Assembly: GCF_007670255.1 (NCBI RefSeq)
Contig: NZ_SZVS01000002.1
Coordinates: forward strand, 434,001-498,000
Reading direction: 5' to 3'
DNA: 64,000 bases
Source: Paenarthrobacter nicotinovorans
GTDB lineage: Bacteria > Actinomycetota > Actinomycetes > Actinomycetales > Micrococcaceae
Under the pieces are notes generated by a model. It was not told the DNA's origin. It was given only the letters and a program-made list of their open reading frames with translations, and did not search any database. How positions within the stretch are numbered: position 1 is the first letter of the stretch; each line of letters opens with the position of its first letter. Shown here one piece after another: positions 1 through 9,966 of the stretch. A program made the position numbers and the translations under genes.

Positions 1-1284
1 TTGGCCCGCGAGTTCTACGACGTCGACAAGCTCTCCACGTTCTTCGAACTGATCCAGCAGGACCCCGTAGTGTCCCAGGTGAAGCTCATTGCAGAACCGT
101 GGGATGTCGGACCCGGCGGCTACCAGGTGGGCAACTTCCCGCCACAGTGGACGGAATGGAACGGCAAGTACCGCGACACCGTCCGCGACTTCTGGCGGGG
201 CGAGCCCTCCACGCTCGGTGAATTCGCGTCGCGGCTGACGGGCTCGGCGGACCTCTACGAGCACTCGGGGCGCCGTCCGTTCGCATCCATCAACTTCGTC
301 ACCGCCCACGATGGCTTCACCCTGATGGACCTGGTGTCCTACAACGAGAAGCACAACGAGGCCAACGGCGAGGACAACAACGACGGCGAATCCCACAACC
401 GCTCCTGGAACTGTGGCATCGAAGGACCGACCGACGACCCCACCGTCCTCGCTCTGCGGGCACGCCAGCAGCGCAACTTCATCGCCTCCCTGTTCCTGTC
501 CCAGGGCGTCCCGATGCTCCTGCACGGTGACGAACTGGGCCGGACCCAGCAGGGCAACAACAACGGCTACTGCCAGGACTCCGAACTGACCTGGATCAAC
601 TGGGAGCACGTGGACCAACCGCTGATTGAGTTCACCGCGGCAGTCAGTGCCCTGCGTGCCAAGCACCCCAGTTTGCGGCGCAGCCGATTCTTCGACGGGC
701 GTCCCGTTTTGCGTGGGGAGGGGGAGCGGCTTCCGGACATCGTCTGGTTGGACGCTGACGGAACCACCATGAGTCCTTCGGACTGGGACGAAGCCCTGGG
801 CCGTTCGGTGGGTGTGTTCCTTAACGGTGACGGCATCCACGGCCGCGACAACCAAGGCCGACGCATCACCGACGTCAACTTCCTCCTGTACTTCAACGCG
901 GACCAGGAAGAGGTGGACTTCCGGATTCCTTCCGACGAGTACGCACCGGCCTGGGACGTGATGATCGATACCGCAGGAGAGGGCGCGGAAGCCGGCGTCA
1001 TCAAGCCGGACCAGATCCTCTCGGTCGGCGGCAAGTCGCTGGTGGTACTGCGTGCCCACAGCACCCCCGAGATCGAACCGGACCACTCCGTGGCCGCCTC
1101 GCTGGCAGCCCTGACGCAGACCAGCACCCCGGAAACGGCCTCCATCACGGCGCCCGCCGTGACGTCCCTGCCGTATGACTACAAGGAGGCCCCTGCAGAA
1201 GAGGCTGCTCCTGCAGAGGCTGCTGGAGCCAGCGACGACAGCGATGCTGCTGAAGCCGGCGAAGCGGAGGAGACGGAATCATGA
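1..1284 (+). CDS. glgX: Glycogen debranching enzyme GlgX/TreX, C-terminal part (5' end outside window)
   Basis: This is the C-terminal two thirds of a GH13 isoamylase-type debranching enzyme, which hydrolyses alpha-1,6 branches of glycogen or maltodextrin. The reading frame is open to base 1, so the TTG there need not be the start. The acid/base Glu lies in LIAEPWD (near residue 32 of the visible part) and the third carboxylate in AHDGF; the nucleophile Asp region is upstream of the window. The [13 protein letters not shown] block is typical of GlgX. The last 30 or so residues are an Ala/Glu/Asp-rich tail that I do not associate with the enzyme core. The stop overlaps the treY start (ATGA), so debranching is probably coupled to trehalose synthesis from glycogen. 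Confidence 0.93.
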   Translation: MAREFYDVDKLSTFFELIQQDPVVSQVKLIAEPWDVGPGGYQVGNFPPQWTEWNGKYRDTVRDFWRGEPSTLGEFASRLTGSADLYEHSGRRPFASINFVTAHDGFTLMDLVSYNEKHNEANGEDNNDGESHNRSWNCGIEGPTDDPTVLALRARQQRNFIASLFLSQGVPMLLHGDELGRTQQGNNNGYCQDSELTWINWEHVDQPLIEFTAAVSALRAKHPSLRRSRFFDGRPVLRGEGERLPDIVWLDADGTTMSPSDWDEALGRSVGVFLNGDGIHGRDNQGRRITDVNFLLYFNADQEEVDFRIPSDEYAPAWDVMIDTAGEGAEAGVIKPDQILSVGGKSLVVLRAHSTPEIEPDHSVAASLAALTQTSTPETASITAPAVTSLPYDYKEAPAEEAAPAEAAGASDDSDAAEAGEAEETES

Positions 1285-3593
1285 GGACGCCAGTCTCCAC
1301 GTACCGCCTCCAAATCCGTCCCGGTTTCACCTTGCAGGATGCCGCCGGGCTCATCGGCTACCTGAAATCACTGGGAATCGGTTGGGTTTACGTCTCGCCA
1401 ATCCTGACCGCCGAGCAGGGATCGGACCATGGCTATGACGTGACCGACCCTTCCACCGTGGACCCGGCCAGGGGAGGTCCCGAGGGCTTGGCCGCACTGT
1501 CCAAGGCTGCCAAGGAGAACGGCCTCGGGATTCTTGCGGACATCGTGCCCAACCACATGGGTGTTGCCTCTCCCAAGCAGAATGCCTGGTGGTGGAGCCT
1601 CCTGAAGGAAGGGCAGGAGTCCAAGTACGCCGAAGCGTTCGACGTCGACTGGGATTTCGGCGGCGGCAAGATCCGGATCCCGGTGCTCGGCAGCGACGAC
1701 GACCTCGATGAACTCAAGGTCGTGGACGGCGAACTGCACTACTACGATCACCGTTTCCCGTTGGCTGATGGAACGTACGGGGCCGGCGACAGCCCCAAGG
1801 ATGTCCACTCACGCCAGAACTACGAGTTGATCGGTTGGCGACGGGCAGACGCGGACCTGAACTACCGCCGGTTCTTCGCCGTGAACACCCTGGCGGGCAT
1901 CCGTGTAGAGATCCCGTGGGTCTTCGACGAGTCCCACGCCGAAATTGTCCGCTGGTTCCGTGAGGGCCTGGTGGATGGCCTCCGCATCGACCATCCGGAT
2001 GGGCTTGCCGATCCTGAAGGCTACCTTGCAAGGCTTCGCGAAGTCACCGGCGGCGCCTATTTGCTGGTGGAGAAGATCCTCGAACCCGGCGAGCAGCTTC
2101 CGGAGACCTTCAATTGCGAAGGCACCACCGGGTACGACGCCCTCGCGGACGTCGACCGCCTGTTTGTGGACCCCACGGCCGAGGAATACCTCAACTCGCT
2201 CGATGCGCGGCTGCGGAACTCGGAGAAACCGGCCGATTATGCCGAGATGATCCATGGGACCAAGCGTCGCATCGCCGACGGCATTCTCCGCTCGGAGATC
2301 CTCCGGCTTGCGCGGCTGGTGCCGGCCACCTTGGAGCTGCCGTTCGCCAAGGTAGCCGATTCCCTGGCCGAGATCATCTGCTGGTTCCCCATCTACCGGA
2401 CCTACCTGCCCCATGGCGGCAAGACTCTGGTCGAGGCGATCGAGAAAGCAGGGCGTCACCGTCCCGAACTTGAACCAGTGCTGGGCAAACTGCAACCACT
2501 GCTGCTGGATGCCGGCAACACTCTGGCACAACGGTTCCAGCAGACCTCGGGCATGGTGATGGCCAAGGGGGTGGAGGACACCGCGTTCTTCCGCTACACC
2601 CGGCTCGGCTCGCTCACCGAGGTCGGCGCGGATCCGACCGAGTTCTCCCTGCCCAACGGGGTCTTCCACGAGCGGATGGCGCGTCGCCAGCAGCTCCTGC
2701 CGCACTCCATGACCACCCTGAGCACGCACGACACCAAGCGGAGCGAGGACGCCAGGGCCCGGATATCGGTCATTTCCGAGGCCGTGCCGGAGTGGGAACT
2801 GTTCCTTGGCACGGTGCAGCAGCTCGCACCGATCCCGGACGGCCCGCTGGCTGCCTTGGTGTGGCAGTCGATCGTTGGTGCTTGGCCGGCAGACCGCGGA
2901 CGCCTTCAGTCCTATGCACTGAAAGCGGCACGCGAGGCCGGCAATTCAACCAACTGGACCGACCCGAACCCGGAGTTCGAACGGCAGCTGGCAGCCGCCG
3001 TCGACGCCGCGTTCGACGTTCCCGAGGTCGCGGCCGCGCTGACCAACTTCGTGGCCGAGCTGGAACCCTATGGAACCTCCAACTCACTGTCCGCCAAGCT
3101 GATCCAGCTCACCATGCCAGGCGTCCCGGACGTCTACCAAGGCACGGAGTTCAGGGACGGCTCCCTGACTGACCCGGACAACCGCCGGCCAGTGGACTTC
3201 CAGGCCCGCCAGGCGGCACTGGCGAAGCTGGACCAAGGGACCACTCCATCCTTCACGGAGGAATCCGCCAAGCTGCTGGTGGTTTCCCGTGCGCTGAGGC
3301 TACGGAAAACCCGGCCGGAGCTGTTCGAAGGGTACTTGCCCGTCGCAGCGCAGGGGGCGGCAGCGGCGCATGTTGTGGCCTTCGACCGCGGTGCGGGCCG
3401 ACGAGGTGCATTGACTGTGGCCACGCGTCTGCCCAGGCGTCTCGCCCGGGAAGGCGGCTGGCGGGACACCAGCATCGAACTCACCGTGAACTGCAAGGAC
3501 GAACTCACCGGAGCAAGCTACGGCCCCGGCCCCGTCCAGGTGGGGAAGCTGCTGGAACGGTACCCGGTGGCGCTGCTGGTACCCACCGACTGA
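1281..3593 (+). CDS. treY: Malto-oligosyltrehalose synthase TreY
   Basis: A 770-residue GH13 enzyme that isomerises the reducing-end alpha-1,4 bond of a maltodextrin to alpha,alpha-1,1, giving maltooligosyl trehalose. Visible family blocks are the N-terminal [27 protein letters not shown], the nucleophile region [10 protein letters not shown], the acid/base Glu in LLVEKIL and [11 protein letters not shown]. Length is normal for TreY. The ATG overlaps the glgX stop by 4 nt (ATGA), implying translational coupling. With glgX and treZ it forms the cytosolic TreX/Y/Z route from glycogen to trehalose. Confidence 0.97.
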   Translation: MRTPVSTYRLQIRPGFTLQDAAGLIGYLKSLGIGWVYVSPILTAEQGSDHGYDVTDPSTVDPARGGPEGLAALSKAAKENGLGILADIVPNHMGVASPKQNAWWWSLLKEGQESKYAEAFDVDWDFGGGKIRIPVLGSDDDLDELKVVDGELHYYDHRFPLADGTYGAGDSPKDVHSRQNYELIGWRRADADLNYRRFFAVNTLAGIRVEIPWVFDESHAEIVRWFREGLVDGLRIDHPDGLADPEGYLARLREVTGGAYLLVEKILEPGEQLPETFNCEGTTGYDALADVDRLFVDPTAEEYLNSLDARLRNSEKPADYAEMIHGTKRRIADGILRSEILRLARLVPATLELPFAKVADSLAEIICWFPIYRTYLPHGGKTLVEAIEKAGRHRPELEPVLGKLQPLLLDAGNTLAQRFQQTSGMVMAKGVEDTAFFRYTRLGSLTEVGADPTEFSLPNGVFHERMARRQQLLPHSMTTLSTHDTKRSEDARARISVISEAVPEWELFLGTVQQLAPIPDGPLAALVWQSIVGAWPADRGRLQSYALKAAREAGNSTNWTDPNPEFERQLAAAVDAAFDVPEVAAALTNFVAELEPYGTSNSLSAKLIQLTMPGVPDVYQGTEFRDGSLTDPDNRRPVDFQARQAALAKLDQGTTPSFTEESAKLLVVSRALRLRKTRPELFEGYLPVAAQGAAAAHVVAFDRGAGRRGALTVATRLPRRLAREGGWRDTSIELTVNCKDELTGASYGPGPVQVGKLLERYPVALLVPTD

Positions 3594-3646
3594 AGCCAAC
3601 CTGAATTCGCGGCAACGCACGCTTAAGGAACGTACAGGGGAACATC

Positions 3647-5419
3647 ATGCTCAAGCACGCTGCTGGAAAAAATAGATTTGATGTGTGGGCGCCGAACGCC
3701 AAGAGCGTTCGGCTGGTGGCCGGAGGCCACGAGTACGGCATGGAGCAGTTCGACGACGCCGCCGCGCACGGTTGGTGGCACGCGCCGGCTGACGTCGTAG
3801 CGCAGGATGCCGACGGCGTGTCGTACGGCTATCTCGTGGATGGAGAAGGGCCGTTCCCTGACCCACGCTCACGGCGGCAGCCGGACGGAGTCCATGGGCT
3901 GTCCGCAATTTTCGACCCTTCCATCCATGAGTGGAAGGACAGCAGGTGGAAGGGGAAGCACCTCAAGGGTTCGGTCATCTATGAACTGCACCTCGGAACC
4001 TTCACCCCCGAGGGCACGCTGGATGCTGCCGCTGCGAAATTGGACTACCTGGTGGACCTGGGCATCGATTTCATCGAGCTCCTGCCGGTCAACGGGTTCA
4101 ATGGGGTGCACAACTGGGGCTACGACGGTGTTCTTTGGTACGCCGTCCACGAGCCCTACGGTGGCCCGGCCGCCTACCAGCGCTTTGTTGATGCTGCGCA
4201 TGCGGCAGGGCTCGGAGTCATCCAGGACGTTGTCTACAACCACCTCGGTCCCAGCGGGAACTACCTGCCAAAGTTCGGGCCCTACCTGAAATCGGGGGAG
4301 GGCAACACCTGGGGCGACTCAGTGAATCTTGACGGCCCGGGCTCGGACGATGTGCGGCGCTACATCCTGGAGAACGCCGCGATGTGGCTCCGGGATTACC
4401 ACGTGGACGGACTCCGCCTCGATGCCGTGCACGCCCTCCGTGATGAGCGTGCCGTGCACATCCTCGAGGACTTCGGGGCGTTGGGGGACCAGATCGAATC
4501 CGAAACGGGGATCCCACGGACCCTGATTGCGGAATCTGATCTGAACAACCCGCGCCTGATCTACCCCCGCAAGGACAACGGCTACGGACTGGAAGGCCAG
4601 TGGAGCGACGACTTCCACCATGCAGTCCACGTCAACCTCAGCGGGGAGACCACCGGCTATTATTCGGACTTCGATTCGTTGTCCGTATTGGCCAAGGTCC
4701 TCGAGCACGGCTTCTTCCACGATGGAAGCTACTCGAGCTTCCGGGAACGCCACCACGGACGGCCCATCCGGCACGACCTCGCCCACCCCTCGGCTCTGGT
4801 GGTGTGCCTGCAAAACCACGACCAGATCGGAAACCGGGCAACCGGCGACAGGCTCACGGCGTCGTTGTCCTACGGCAAATTGGCTGTTGGGGCAGTCCTG
4901 ACCATGACCTCTCCCTTCACGCCCATGTTGTTCATGGGAGAGGAGTTCGGGGCGTCCACTCCATGGCAGTTCTTCACTTCCCACCCGGAACCGGACCTGG
5001 GCAAGGCTACAGCCGAGGGCCGGATCAAGGAGTTCGAACGGATGGGGTGGGATCCGGCCGTCGTGCCCGATCCCCAGGATCCCGAGACGTTCCAGCGCTC
5101 CAAGCTCAAGTGGGAGGAAGCCGGCGAAGGGGACCACGCACGGCTGCTGCAGCTGTACAAGGATTTAGCACAGCTGCGCCGGAACACGCCTGAACTCGTC
5201 GACGGCGGCTTTGGAGATACCTCCGTGGAGTTCGACGACGACGAGCACTGGCTGCAGTTCTCCCGCGGCAGTGTCCGCGTGGTGTGCAACCTGGGTGGGG
5301 ACGCACTCTCGACCCCCCTCCAAGGCTCACTGTTGCTGGCCACCGACCCTGAAGCAGTCCTCGACGAGGACACGCTGACGCTTCCCGGCGGTAGCGCCGC
5401 CGTCGTACGCGTCAGCTGA
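3647..5419 (+). CDS. treZ: Malto-oligosyltrehalose trehalohydrolase TreZ
   Basis: A 590-residue GH13 enzyme that releases trehalose from maltooligosyl trehalose. An N-terminal beta-sandwich ([14 protein letters not shown]) precedes the barrel. Barrel motifs are [10 protein letters not shown], the nucleophile region [10 protein letters not shown], the acid/base region LIAESDLN and NHDQIGNR. The start is an ATG with AGGGG at 3636-3640. It lies 53 bp after treY, on the same strand and probably in the same transcript, and is followed by a strong hairpin, so it is likely the last gene of the trehalose operon. Confidence 0.97.
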   Translation: MLKHAAGKNRFDVWAPNAKSVRLVAGGHEYGMEQFDDAAAHGWWHAPADVVAQDADGVSYGYLVDGEGPFPDPRSRRQPDGVHGLSAIFDPSIHEWKDSRWKGKHLKGSVIYELHLGTFTPEGTLDAAAAKLDYLVDLGIDFIELLPVNGFNGVHNWGYDGVLWYAVHEPYGGPAAYQRFVDAAHAAGLGVIQDVVYNHLGPSGNYLPKFGPYLKSGEGNTWGDSVNLDGPGSDDVRRYILENAAMWLRDYHVDGLRLDAVHALRDERAVHILEDFGALGDQIESETGIPRTLIAESDLNNPRLIYPRKDNGYGLEGQWSDDFHHAVHVNLSGETTGYYSDFDSLSVLAKVLEHGFFHDGSYSSFRERHHGRPIRHDLAHPSALVVCLQNHDQIGNRATGDRLTASLSYGKLAVGAVLTMTSPFTPMLFMGEEFGASTPWQFFTSHPEPDLGKATAEGRIKEFERMGWDPAVVPDPQDPETFQRSKLKWEEAGEGDHARLLQLYKDLAQLRRNTPELVDGGFGDTSVEFDDDEHWLQFSRGSVRVVCNLGGDALSTPLQGSLLLATDPEAVLDEDTLTLPGGSAAVVRVS

Positions 5420-5432
5420 AGCAACCACCGGG

Positions 5433-5476
5433 CCGGGGTGACGGCGCCCACATGGCGGACAACGCCGTCGCCCCGG
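5433..5476 (+). terminator. Intrinsic terminator after treZ
   Basis: A 14-bp stem (5433-5446 with 5463-5476, one G-T pair) encloses a 16-nt loop and is followed by TTTC. It sits 13 bp after the treZ stop and just before the next gene. Confidence 0.75.
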
Positions 5477-5501
5477 TTTCAGCAGTGGCAGGATGGTGCG
5501 T

Positions 5502-6539
5502 ATGACTTATTCGGCCGCGGAAAACCGCTACGAAACAATGCCCTACCGCCGTGTCGGACGCAGCGGACTCAAGCTGCCCGCCATCTCGTTGGGCCTTTGG
5601 CACAACTTCGGCGACGACAAGCGATTCGACGAGCAACGCGCCATCCTGCGACGTGCTTTCGATCTCGGAGTCAACCACTTCGACCTCGCCAACAACTACG
5701 GTCCGCCGGACGGATCTGCTGAAACGAACTTTGGGCGTCACCTGAAGGACGACTTCAAGCCCTACCGCGACGAGCTGGTTATCTCCACCAAGGCCGGCTA
5801 CTACATGTGGCCTGGACCCTACGGAGAGTGGGGCTCGCGCAAGTACCTGATTTCCAGCCTCGACCAGTCCCTCGAACGCATGGGCCTGGATTACGTTGAC
5901 ATCTTCTACAGCCACCGGCCCGACCCCGAGACGCCGCTGGAAGAAACCATGGGCGCATTGGATTACGCGGTCCGCTCAGGCAAGGCGCTGTACGCGGGTA
6001 TCTCTTCCTACACCCCGGAGCAGACCCTCGAAGCGGCTCGAATCCTCAAGGAACTTGGCACTCCGCTCCTGATCCACCAGCCGAGCTATTCGATGCTGAA
6101 CCGCTGGACCGAGGACGGCTCACCCAACCTCTACGAAACCCTGGACCAGGTAGGTGCCGGTTCCATCGCCTTCTCGCCGCTGGCACAAGGGATGCTGACC
6201 GACCGCTACCTCAACGGAGTGCCGGCGGATTCACGCGCGGCCAAGGAACGGTTCCTGTCCGAGTCGCAGCTGACCGAAGACAAACTGGACCGTGTTCGTG
6301 GGCTGAACGCCATCGCCAAGGAGCGTGGGCAGACGCTCGCCCAAATGGCCGTAGCCTGGATCCTCCGGGACCAGCCAAAGGGTTCTCCGGTGACGTCGGC
6401 TTTGATCGGTGCCTCAAGCGTGACCCAGCTCGAAGACACCCTCAGCGCCATCAACAACCTGGAATTCAGCACGGAAGAACTGACGGCGATCGACGAGTTC
6501 GCCGTCGAATCCGACATCAACCTGTGGGCGCAGAAGTAG
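5502..6539 (+). CDS. Aldo/keto reductase, YghZ/GapR-like
   Basis: A 345-residue NADPH-dependent aldo/keto reductase. The (beta/alpha)8 catalytic tetrad is visible: Asp and Tyr in FDLANNYGPP, Lys in VISTKAGYY, His in IFYSHRPDP. The block YYMWPGPYGEWGSRKYL matches the YghZ subgroup, whose E. coli member reduces L-glyceraldehyde 3-phosphate and methylglyoxal. That substrate assignment is by family only. An in-frame ATG at 5493 would add three residues, but 5502 has better spacing to GGCAGGA at 5487-5493. Terminators on both sides suggest a single-gene unit. Confidence 0.9.
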   Translation: MTYSAAENRYETMPYRRVGRSGLKLPAISLGLWHNFGDDKRFDEQRAILRRAFDLGVNHFDLANNYGPPDGSAETNFGRHLKDDFKPYRDELVISTKAGYYMWPGPYGEWGSRKYLISSLDQSLERMGLDYVDIFYSHRPDPETPLEETMGALDYAVRSGKALYAGISSYTPEQTLEAARILKELGTPLLIHQPSYSMLNRWTEDGSPNLYETLDQVGAGSIAFSPLAQGMLTDRYLNGVPADSRAAKERFLSESQLTEDKLDRVRGLNAIAKERGQTLAQMAVAWILRDQPKGSPVTSALIGASSVTQLEDTLSAINNLEFSTEELTAIDEFAVESDINLWAQK

Positions 6540-6560
6540 CGGTCCAGTAACGACATAAAC

Positions 6561-6596
6561 GGAAGGGACCGGCGGGGAACAAAGCCGGTCCCTTCC
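6561..6596 (+). terminator. Intrinsic terminator after the aldo/keto reductase gene
   Basis: A perfect 13-bp stem (6561-6573 with 6584-6596) with a 10-nt loop begins 21 bp after the stop codon. Confidence 0.8.
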
Positions 6597-6604
6597 CTGT
6601 TGGC

Positions 6605-6610
6605 TACAAT
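6605..6610 (+). promoter_or_regulatory. Candidate -10 box for ino1
   Basis: TACAAT lies about 100 bp upstream of the ino1 start and directly after the previous terminator. I see no convincing -35 box. If correct, ino1 has a 5' leader of about 90 nt, unlike the leaderless genes common elsewhere in the window. Confidence 0.45.
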
Positions 6611-6707
6611 GCAAGTGTGCGCCGAATGGCGCCGTGCCAATCAGCCGCGCCTTGTGCTCAGTCAGGGTTGCGCTTGGCACCTGAGCTTTAGTTCTCAAAG
6701 GAGTTCC

Positions 6708-7793
6708 GTGTCTTCACATCCGATTCGTGTTGCCATTGTCGGCGTAGGAAACTGCGCCGCATCGCTGGTCCAAGGTGTTCAGTACTACCGCGACGCTGAC
6801 CCCAAGGCCACGATCCCGGGTCTGATGCACGTCGAGTTCGGCCAGTACCACGTCAACGACGTCCAGTTCGTTGCTGCTTTCGATGTTGATGGCAAGAAGG
6901 TTGGACTGGACCTGGCAGACGCCATCGGTGCCAGCGAAAACAACACCATCAAGATCGCCGACGTCCCCGCCACGGGCGTCACCGTTCAGCGTGGCCACAC
7001 CCTGGACGGCTTGGGGAAGTACTACCGCGAGACCATCGTTGAGGCCTCCGAGGAAGCAGTCGACGTCGTTGCCGCCCTCCGCGAAGCCAAGGTCGACGTC
7101 ATGGTCTGCTACCTGCCCGTCGGTTCTGAGCAGGCTGCAAAGTTCTACGCCCAGTGCGCCATCGACGCCGGCGTCGCCTTTGTGAACGCCCTCCCCGTGT
7201 TCATTGCCGGTACCAAGGAATGGGCCGACAAGTTCACCGAAGCAGGCGTGCCGATTGTTGGCGACGACATCAAGAGCCAGATCGGTGCCACCATCACCCA
7301 CCGCGTCATGGCAAAGCTGTTTGAAGACCGCGGCGTCACTCTGGACCGTACGTACCAGCTGAACGTCGGCGGCAACATGGACTTCAAGAACATGCTTGAG
7401 CGCGACCGCTTGGAATCCAAGAAGATCTCCAAGACCCAGGCCGTCACCTCCAACGTCGAGGCCGAGCTGCACGCCGACGACGTCCACATCGGACCGTCCG
7501 ACTACGTTGCCTGGCTCGATGACCGCAAATGGGCCTTCGTCCGCCTTGAGGGCCGCAACTTCGGCGATGCCCCGGTTTCCCTCGAGTACAAGCTTGAGGT
7601 CTGGGATTCCCCGAACTCCGCCGGCGTGATCATCGACGCCATCCGCGCCGCCAAGATCGGCCTGGACCGTGGAGTCGGCGGCCCGCTGCTCTCTGCCTCC
7701 AGCTACTTCATGAAGTCGCCGCCGGAGCAGTTCAACGACGACATCGCCCGTGAGAAGGTTGAAGCCTTCATCCGCGGCGACATCGAGCGCTAA
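6708..7793 (+). CDS. ino1: Inositol-3-phosphate synthase
   Basis: A 361-residue NAD-dependent enzyme converting glucose 6-phosphate to 1D-myo-inositol 3-phosphate. The N-terminal Rossmann motif is [16 protein letters not shown]. The blocks [17 protein letters not shown] and [11 protein letters not shown] and the C-terminal [12 protein letters not shown] are typical of the actinobacterial short form. The frame is open upstream, but GTG at 6708 has an ideal AAAGGAG at 6697-6703 and begins exactly at the conserved N-terminus. The product is the acceptor for MshA, encoded about 2.2 kb downstream, and also feeds phosphatidylinositol synthesis. Confidence 0.96.
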   Translation: MSSHPIRVAIVGVGNCAASLVQGVQYYRDADPKATIPGLMHVEFGQYHVNDVQFVAAFDVDGKKVGLDLADAIGASENNTIKIADVPATGVTVQRGHTLDGLGKYYRETIVEASEEAVDVVAALREAKVDVMVCYLPVGSEQAAKFYAQCAIDAGVAFVNALPVFIAGTKEWADKFTEAGVPIVGDDIKSQIGATITHRVMAKLFEDRGVTLDRTYQLNVGGNMDFKNMLERDRLESKKISKTQAVTSNVEAELHADDVHIGPSDYVAWLDDRKWAFVRLEGRNFGDAPVSLEYKLEVWDSPNSAGVIIDAIRAAKIGLDRGVGGPLLSASSYFMKSPPEQFNDDIAREKVEAFIRGDIER

Positions 7794-7808
7794 ACACCGC
7801 GTTACCTC

Positions 7809-7840
7809 TGACGCCCCCGCATTTCTGTGCGGGGGCGTCA
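7809..7840. terminator. Intrinsic terminator after ino1
   Basis: A perfect 12-bp stem (7809-7820 with 7829-7840) around an 8-nt loop, 15 bp after the ino1 stop. It is followed immediately by the repeat arrays. Confidence 0.8.
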
Positions 7841-7847
7841 GTCGTTT

Positions 7848-7967
7848 GCGGGTCGCTCTCTCACGTTCCCGGGGTTTGGGCGGGTCGCTCTCTCATGTTC
7901 CCGGGGTTTGGGCGGGTCGCTCTCTCATGTTCCCGGGGTTTGTGCGGGTCGCTCTCTCACGTTCCCC
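7848..7967 (-). repeat. Tandem 32-bp repeat array A (3 full copies plus a 24-nt partial copy)
   Basis: Units begin at 7848, 7880, 7912 and 7944, an exact 32-bp period. Each reads GCGGGTCGCTCTCTCA followed by C or T, then GTTCCC and a GGGGTTTG tail; the last copy stops after GTTCCCC. Copies differ at one or two positions, with no unique spacers, so this is not a CRISPR. Read on the minus strand, the core GTGAGAGAGCGA resembles the core of array B (GTGAGTGAGGGA), so the two arrays look like inverted relatives. Confidence 0.9.
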
Positions 7968-7984
7968 ACCCCAATGGAGGAGGG

Positions 7985-8177
7985 TTTGGAGGAAACACGG
8001 GGGATGTGAGTGAGGGATGGGGTGAAGCGGTCGGGATGTGAGTGAGGGTTTGGAGGAAACACAGGGGATGTGAGTGAGGGATGGGGTGAAGCGGTCGGGA
8101 TGTGAGTGAGGGATGGGGTGAAGCGGTCGGGATGTGAGTGAGGGTTGGGGGGGAAACACGGGGGATGTGAGAGAGGG
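7985..8177 (+). repeat. Tandem 32-bp repeat array B (six units of two alternating types)
   Basis: Units start at 7985, 8017, 8049, 8081, 8113 and 8145 (the last is 33 bp). Every unit ends in ATGTGAGTGAGGG (the last has ATGTGAGAGAGGG). The first 19 nt are of two kinds: a TTTGGAGGAAACAC type in units 1, 3 and, diverged, 6, and an ATGGGGTGAAGCGG type in units 2, 4 and 5. The array ends at base 8177, directly abutting the fhs stop codon on the minus strand, so it forms the 3' flank of fhs. Confidence 0.9.
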
Positions 8178-9866
8178 TCAGAAGAGGCCGGTGGGGTTGC
8201 CGTCGGGGTCTACGTCCATGCGCATGGCGGCCGGTTCCTTGGGCAGCCCGGGCATCGTCATGACGGCGCCGGTCAAGGCAACGATGAAGCCGGCACCGGT
8301 TTTGGGAATCAGGTCCCGGATATGCACCCTGAATCCCTTCGGCGCCCCGAGCCTGGAGGCGTCATCGGTGAATGAATACTGCGTCTTTGCCATGCAGACA
8401 GGCATACCGGACCAGCCATTTTTCTCGATCTCCGCCAGCCGACGCAACGCAGGCACCGAGAATTCGACGCCGTCGGCCCCATAGATCTCCTGCACAATTG
8501 TCCGGATCTTGTCCTCCACAGGCAGCTCCAGCGGATAGAGGTGGTGGAAGTCCGACGCCGCGCCCAATGCGGCCGCCACCTTGGCTGCGAGCTCGTCTCC
8601 GCCGTCGCCTCCGCCTCCGCGGCCCCAGACGTCCGCGACGGCGGCCTCCACGCCTTCCGCTGCGCACCAGGACAGAAGCCATTCAAGTTCCCCGGCAGTG
8701 TCAGTGGCGAACTTGTTGATGGAGACCACAGGCGTGATGCCGAACTTGGCCACGTTCCGCAGATGCCTCCTAAGGTTCTCCACCCCAGCCGCCATCGCGT
8801 CCAGGTCCGGTTCACTGAGGCGCTCCTTGGGAACTCCGCCTTGCATTTTGAGCGCACGGATGGTGGCAACAACCACGACGGCGGATGGCGCCACGTCTGC
8901 GATGCGCGCCTTGATGTCCATGTACTTTTCTGCGCCAAGGTCCGCGCCGAAGCCGGCTTCGGTGACCACGACGTCAGCCAGCTGCATGGCCGTCCTGGTG
9001 GCGATCAATGAGTTGCATCCATGGGCGATGTTCGCGAATGGACCTCCGTGAACCAATGCCGGAGTCCCGGCGATGGTCTGGACAAGGTTTGGCTTGATGG
9101 CGTCCTTCAGCAGCATGGTGAGCGCGCCTTCGACGCCGAGATCAGCCACGGTCACCGGTGCGCGGTCGTAGGTGTACCCAAAGGTGATCCGGCCCAGTCG
9201 GGTCCGCAGATCGTCCAGGTCAGAGGCCAGGCAGAACACGGCCATGATTTCCGATGCCACGGTGATGTCGAAGCCGTCCTGGCGCGGTACGCCCTGGGCG
9301 GGGCCGCCGAGGCCTATGACCACTTCCCGCAAAGCACGGTCATTCATGTCCAGCACGCGTTTGAACGTCATGCGCCGTGGATCGATGCCAAGCTGGTTAC
9401 CTTGGAAGATGTGGTTGTCCACCAACGCCATGAGTGCGTTGTTCGCTGAGGTGATCGCGTGGAAATCCCCGGTGAAGTGCAGATTGATGTCGTCCATCGG
9501 CAGGACCTGGGAATATCCGCCGCCCGTGGCCCCGCCCTTCATTCCAAGAATGGGACCCAGTGAAGGCTCCCTGAGGGCAATCATCACCTTGTGGCCCGCA
9601 CGTGCCAGGGAATCGGCAAGGCCCACCGTTGTGGTCGACTTGCCCTCGCCCGCCGGGGTGGGGGACATGGCAGAGACCAGGACCACTTTTCCCGGTGACT
9701 TGTTCTCGGGAACAACCAGCTTGCCAGTGTTGATCTTTGCTTTGTAAGGCCCGTACAACTCCAGGGCGTCACGCGGGATGCCGGCTCTCTGGGCGATCTC
9801 CTCGATGGGGAGGATGGCGGCTTGATGGGCAATCTCAAGATCACTCAAGACCTTGTCTTCAGACAT
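8178..9866 (-). CDS. fhs: Formate-tetrahydrofolate ligase
   Basis: A 562-residue ATP-dependent enzyme that makes 10-formyl-THF from formate and THF, feeding purine and fMet synthesis. The family P-loop [10 protein letters not shown] is at residues 70-79, followed by [23 protein letters not shown] and the substrate region [11 protein letters not shown]. Length is standard. The ATG has AAGGACA upstream (minus strand, 9872-9878). It is transcribed toward ino1; the repeat arrays lie between the two convergent genes. Confidence 0.97.
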   Translation of the reverse strand: MSEDKVLSDLEIAHQAAILPIEEIAQRAGIPRDALELYGPYKAKINTGKLVVPENKSPGKVVLVSAMSPTPAGEGKSTTTVGLADSLARAGHKVMIALREPSLGPILGMKGGATGGGYSQVLPMDDINLHFTGDFHAITSANNALMALVDNHIFQGNQLGIDPRRMTFKRVLDMNDRALREVVIGLGGPAQGVPRQDGFDITVASEIMAVFCLASDLDDLRTRLGRITFGYTYDRAPVTVADLGVEGALTMLLKDAIKPNLVQTIAGTPALVHGGPFANIAHGCNSLIATRTAMQLADVVVTEAGFGADLGAEKYMDIKARIADVAPSAVVVVATIRALKMQGGVPKERLSEPDLDAMAAGVENLRRHLRNVAKFGITPVVSINKFATDTAGELEWLLSWCAAEGVEAAVADVWGRGGGGDGGDELAAKVAAALGAASDFHHLYPLELPVEDKIRTIVQEIYGADGVEFSVPALRRLAEIEKNGWSGMPVCMAKTQYSFTDDASRLGAPKGFRVHIRDLIPKTGAGFIVALTGAVMTMPGLPKEPAAMRMDVDPDGNPTGLF

Positions 9867-9966
9867 CGTTGTCCTTCGGCTGGATGTTCCCGTTCAGGGC
9901 TGACGCTTGTGGCGCACACGCTGTGCGCGCCAATCTACCAGCACTGGGGCAGGATGCTGAGGAACC

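Noticed and set aside
7848-8177. CRISPR array
   Set aside because: Regular 32-bp units without unique spacers of similar length, and no cas gene nearby; these are simple tandem repeats.
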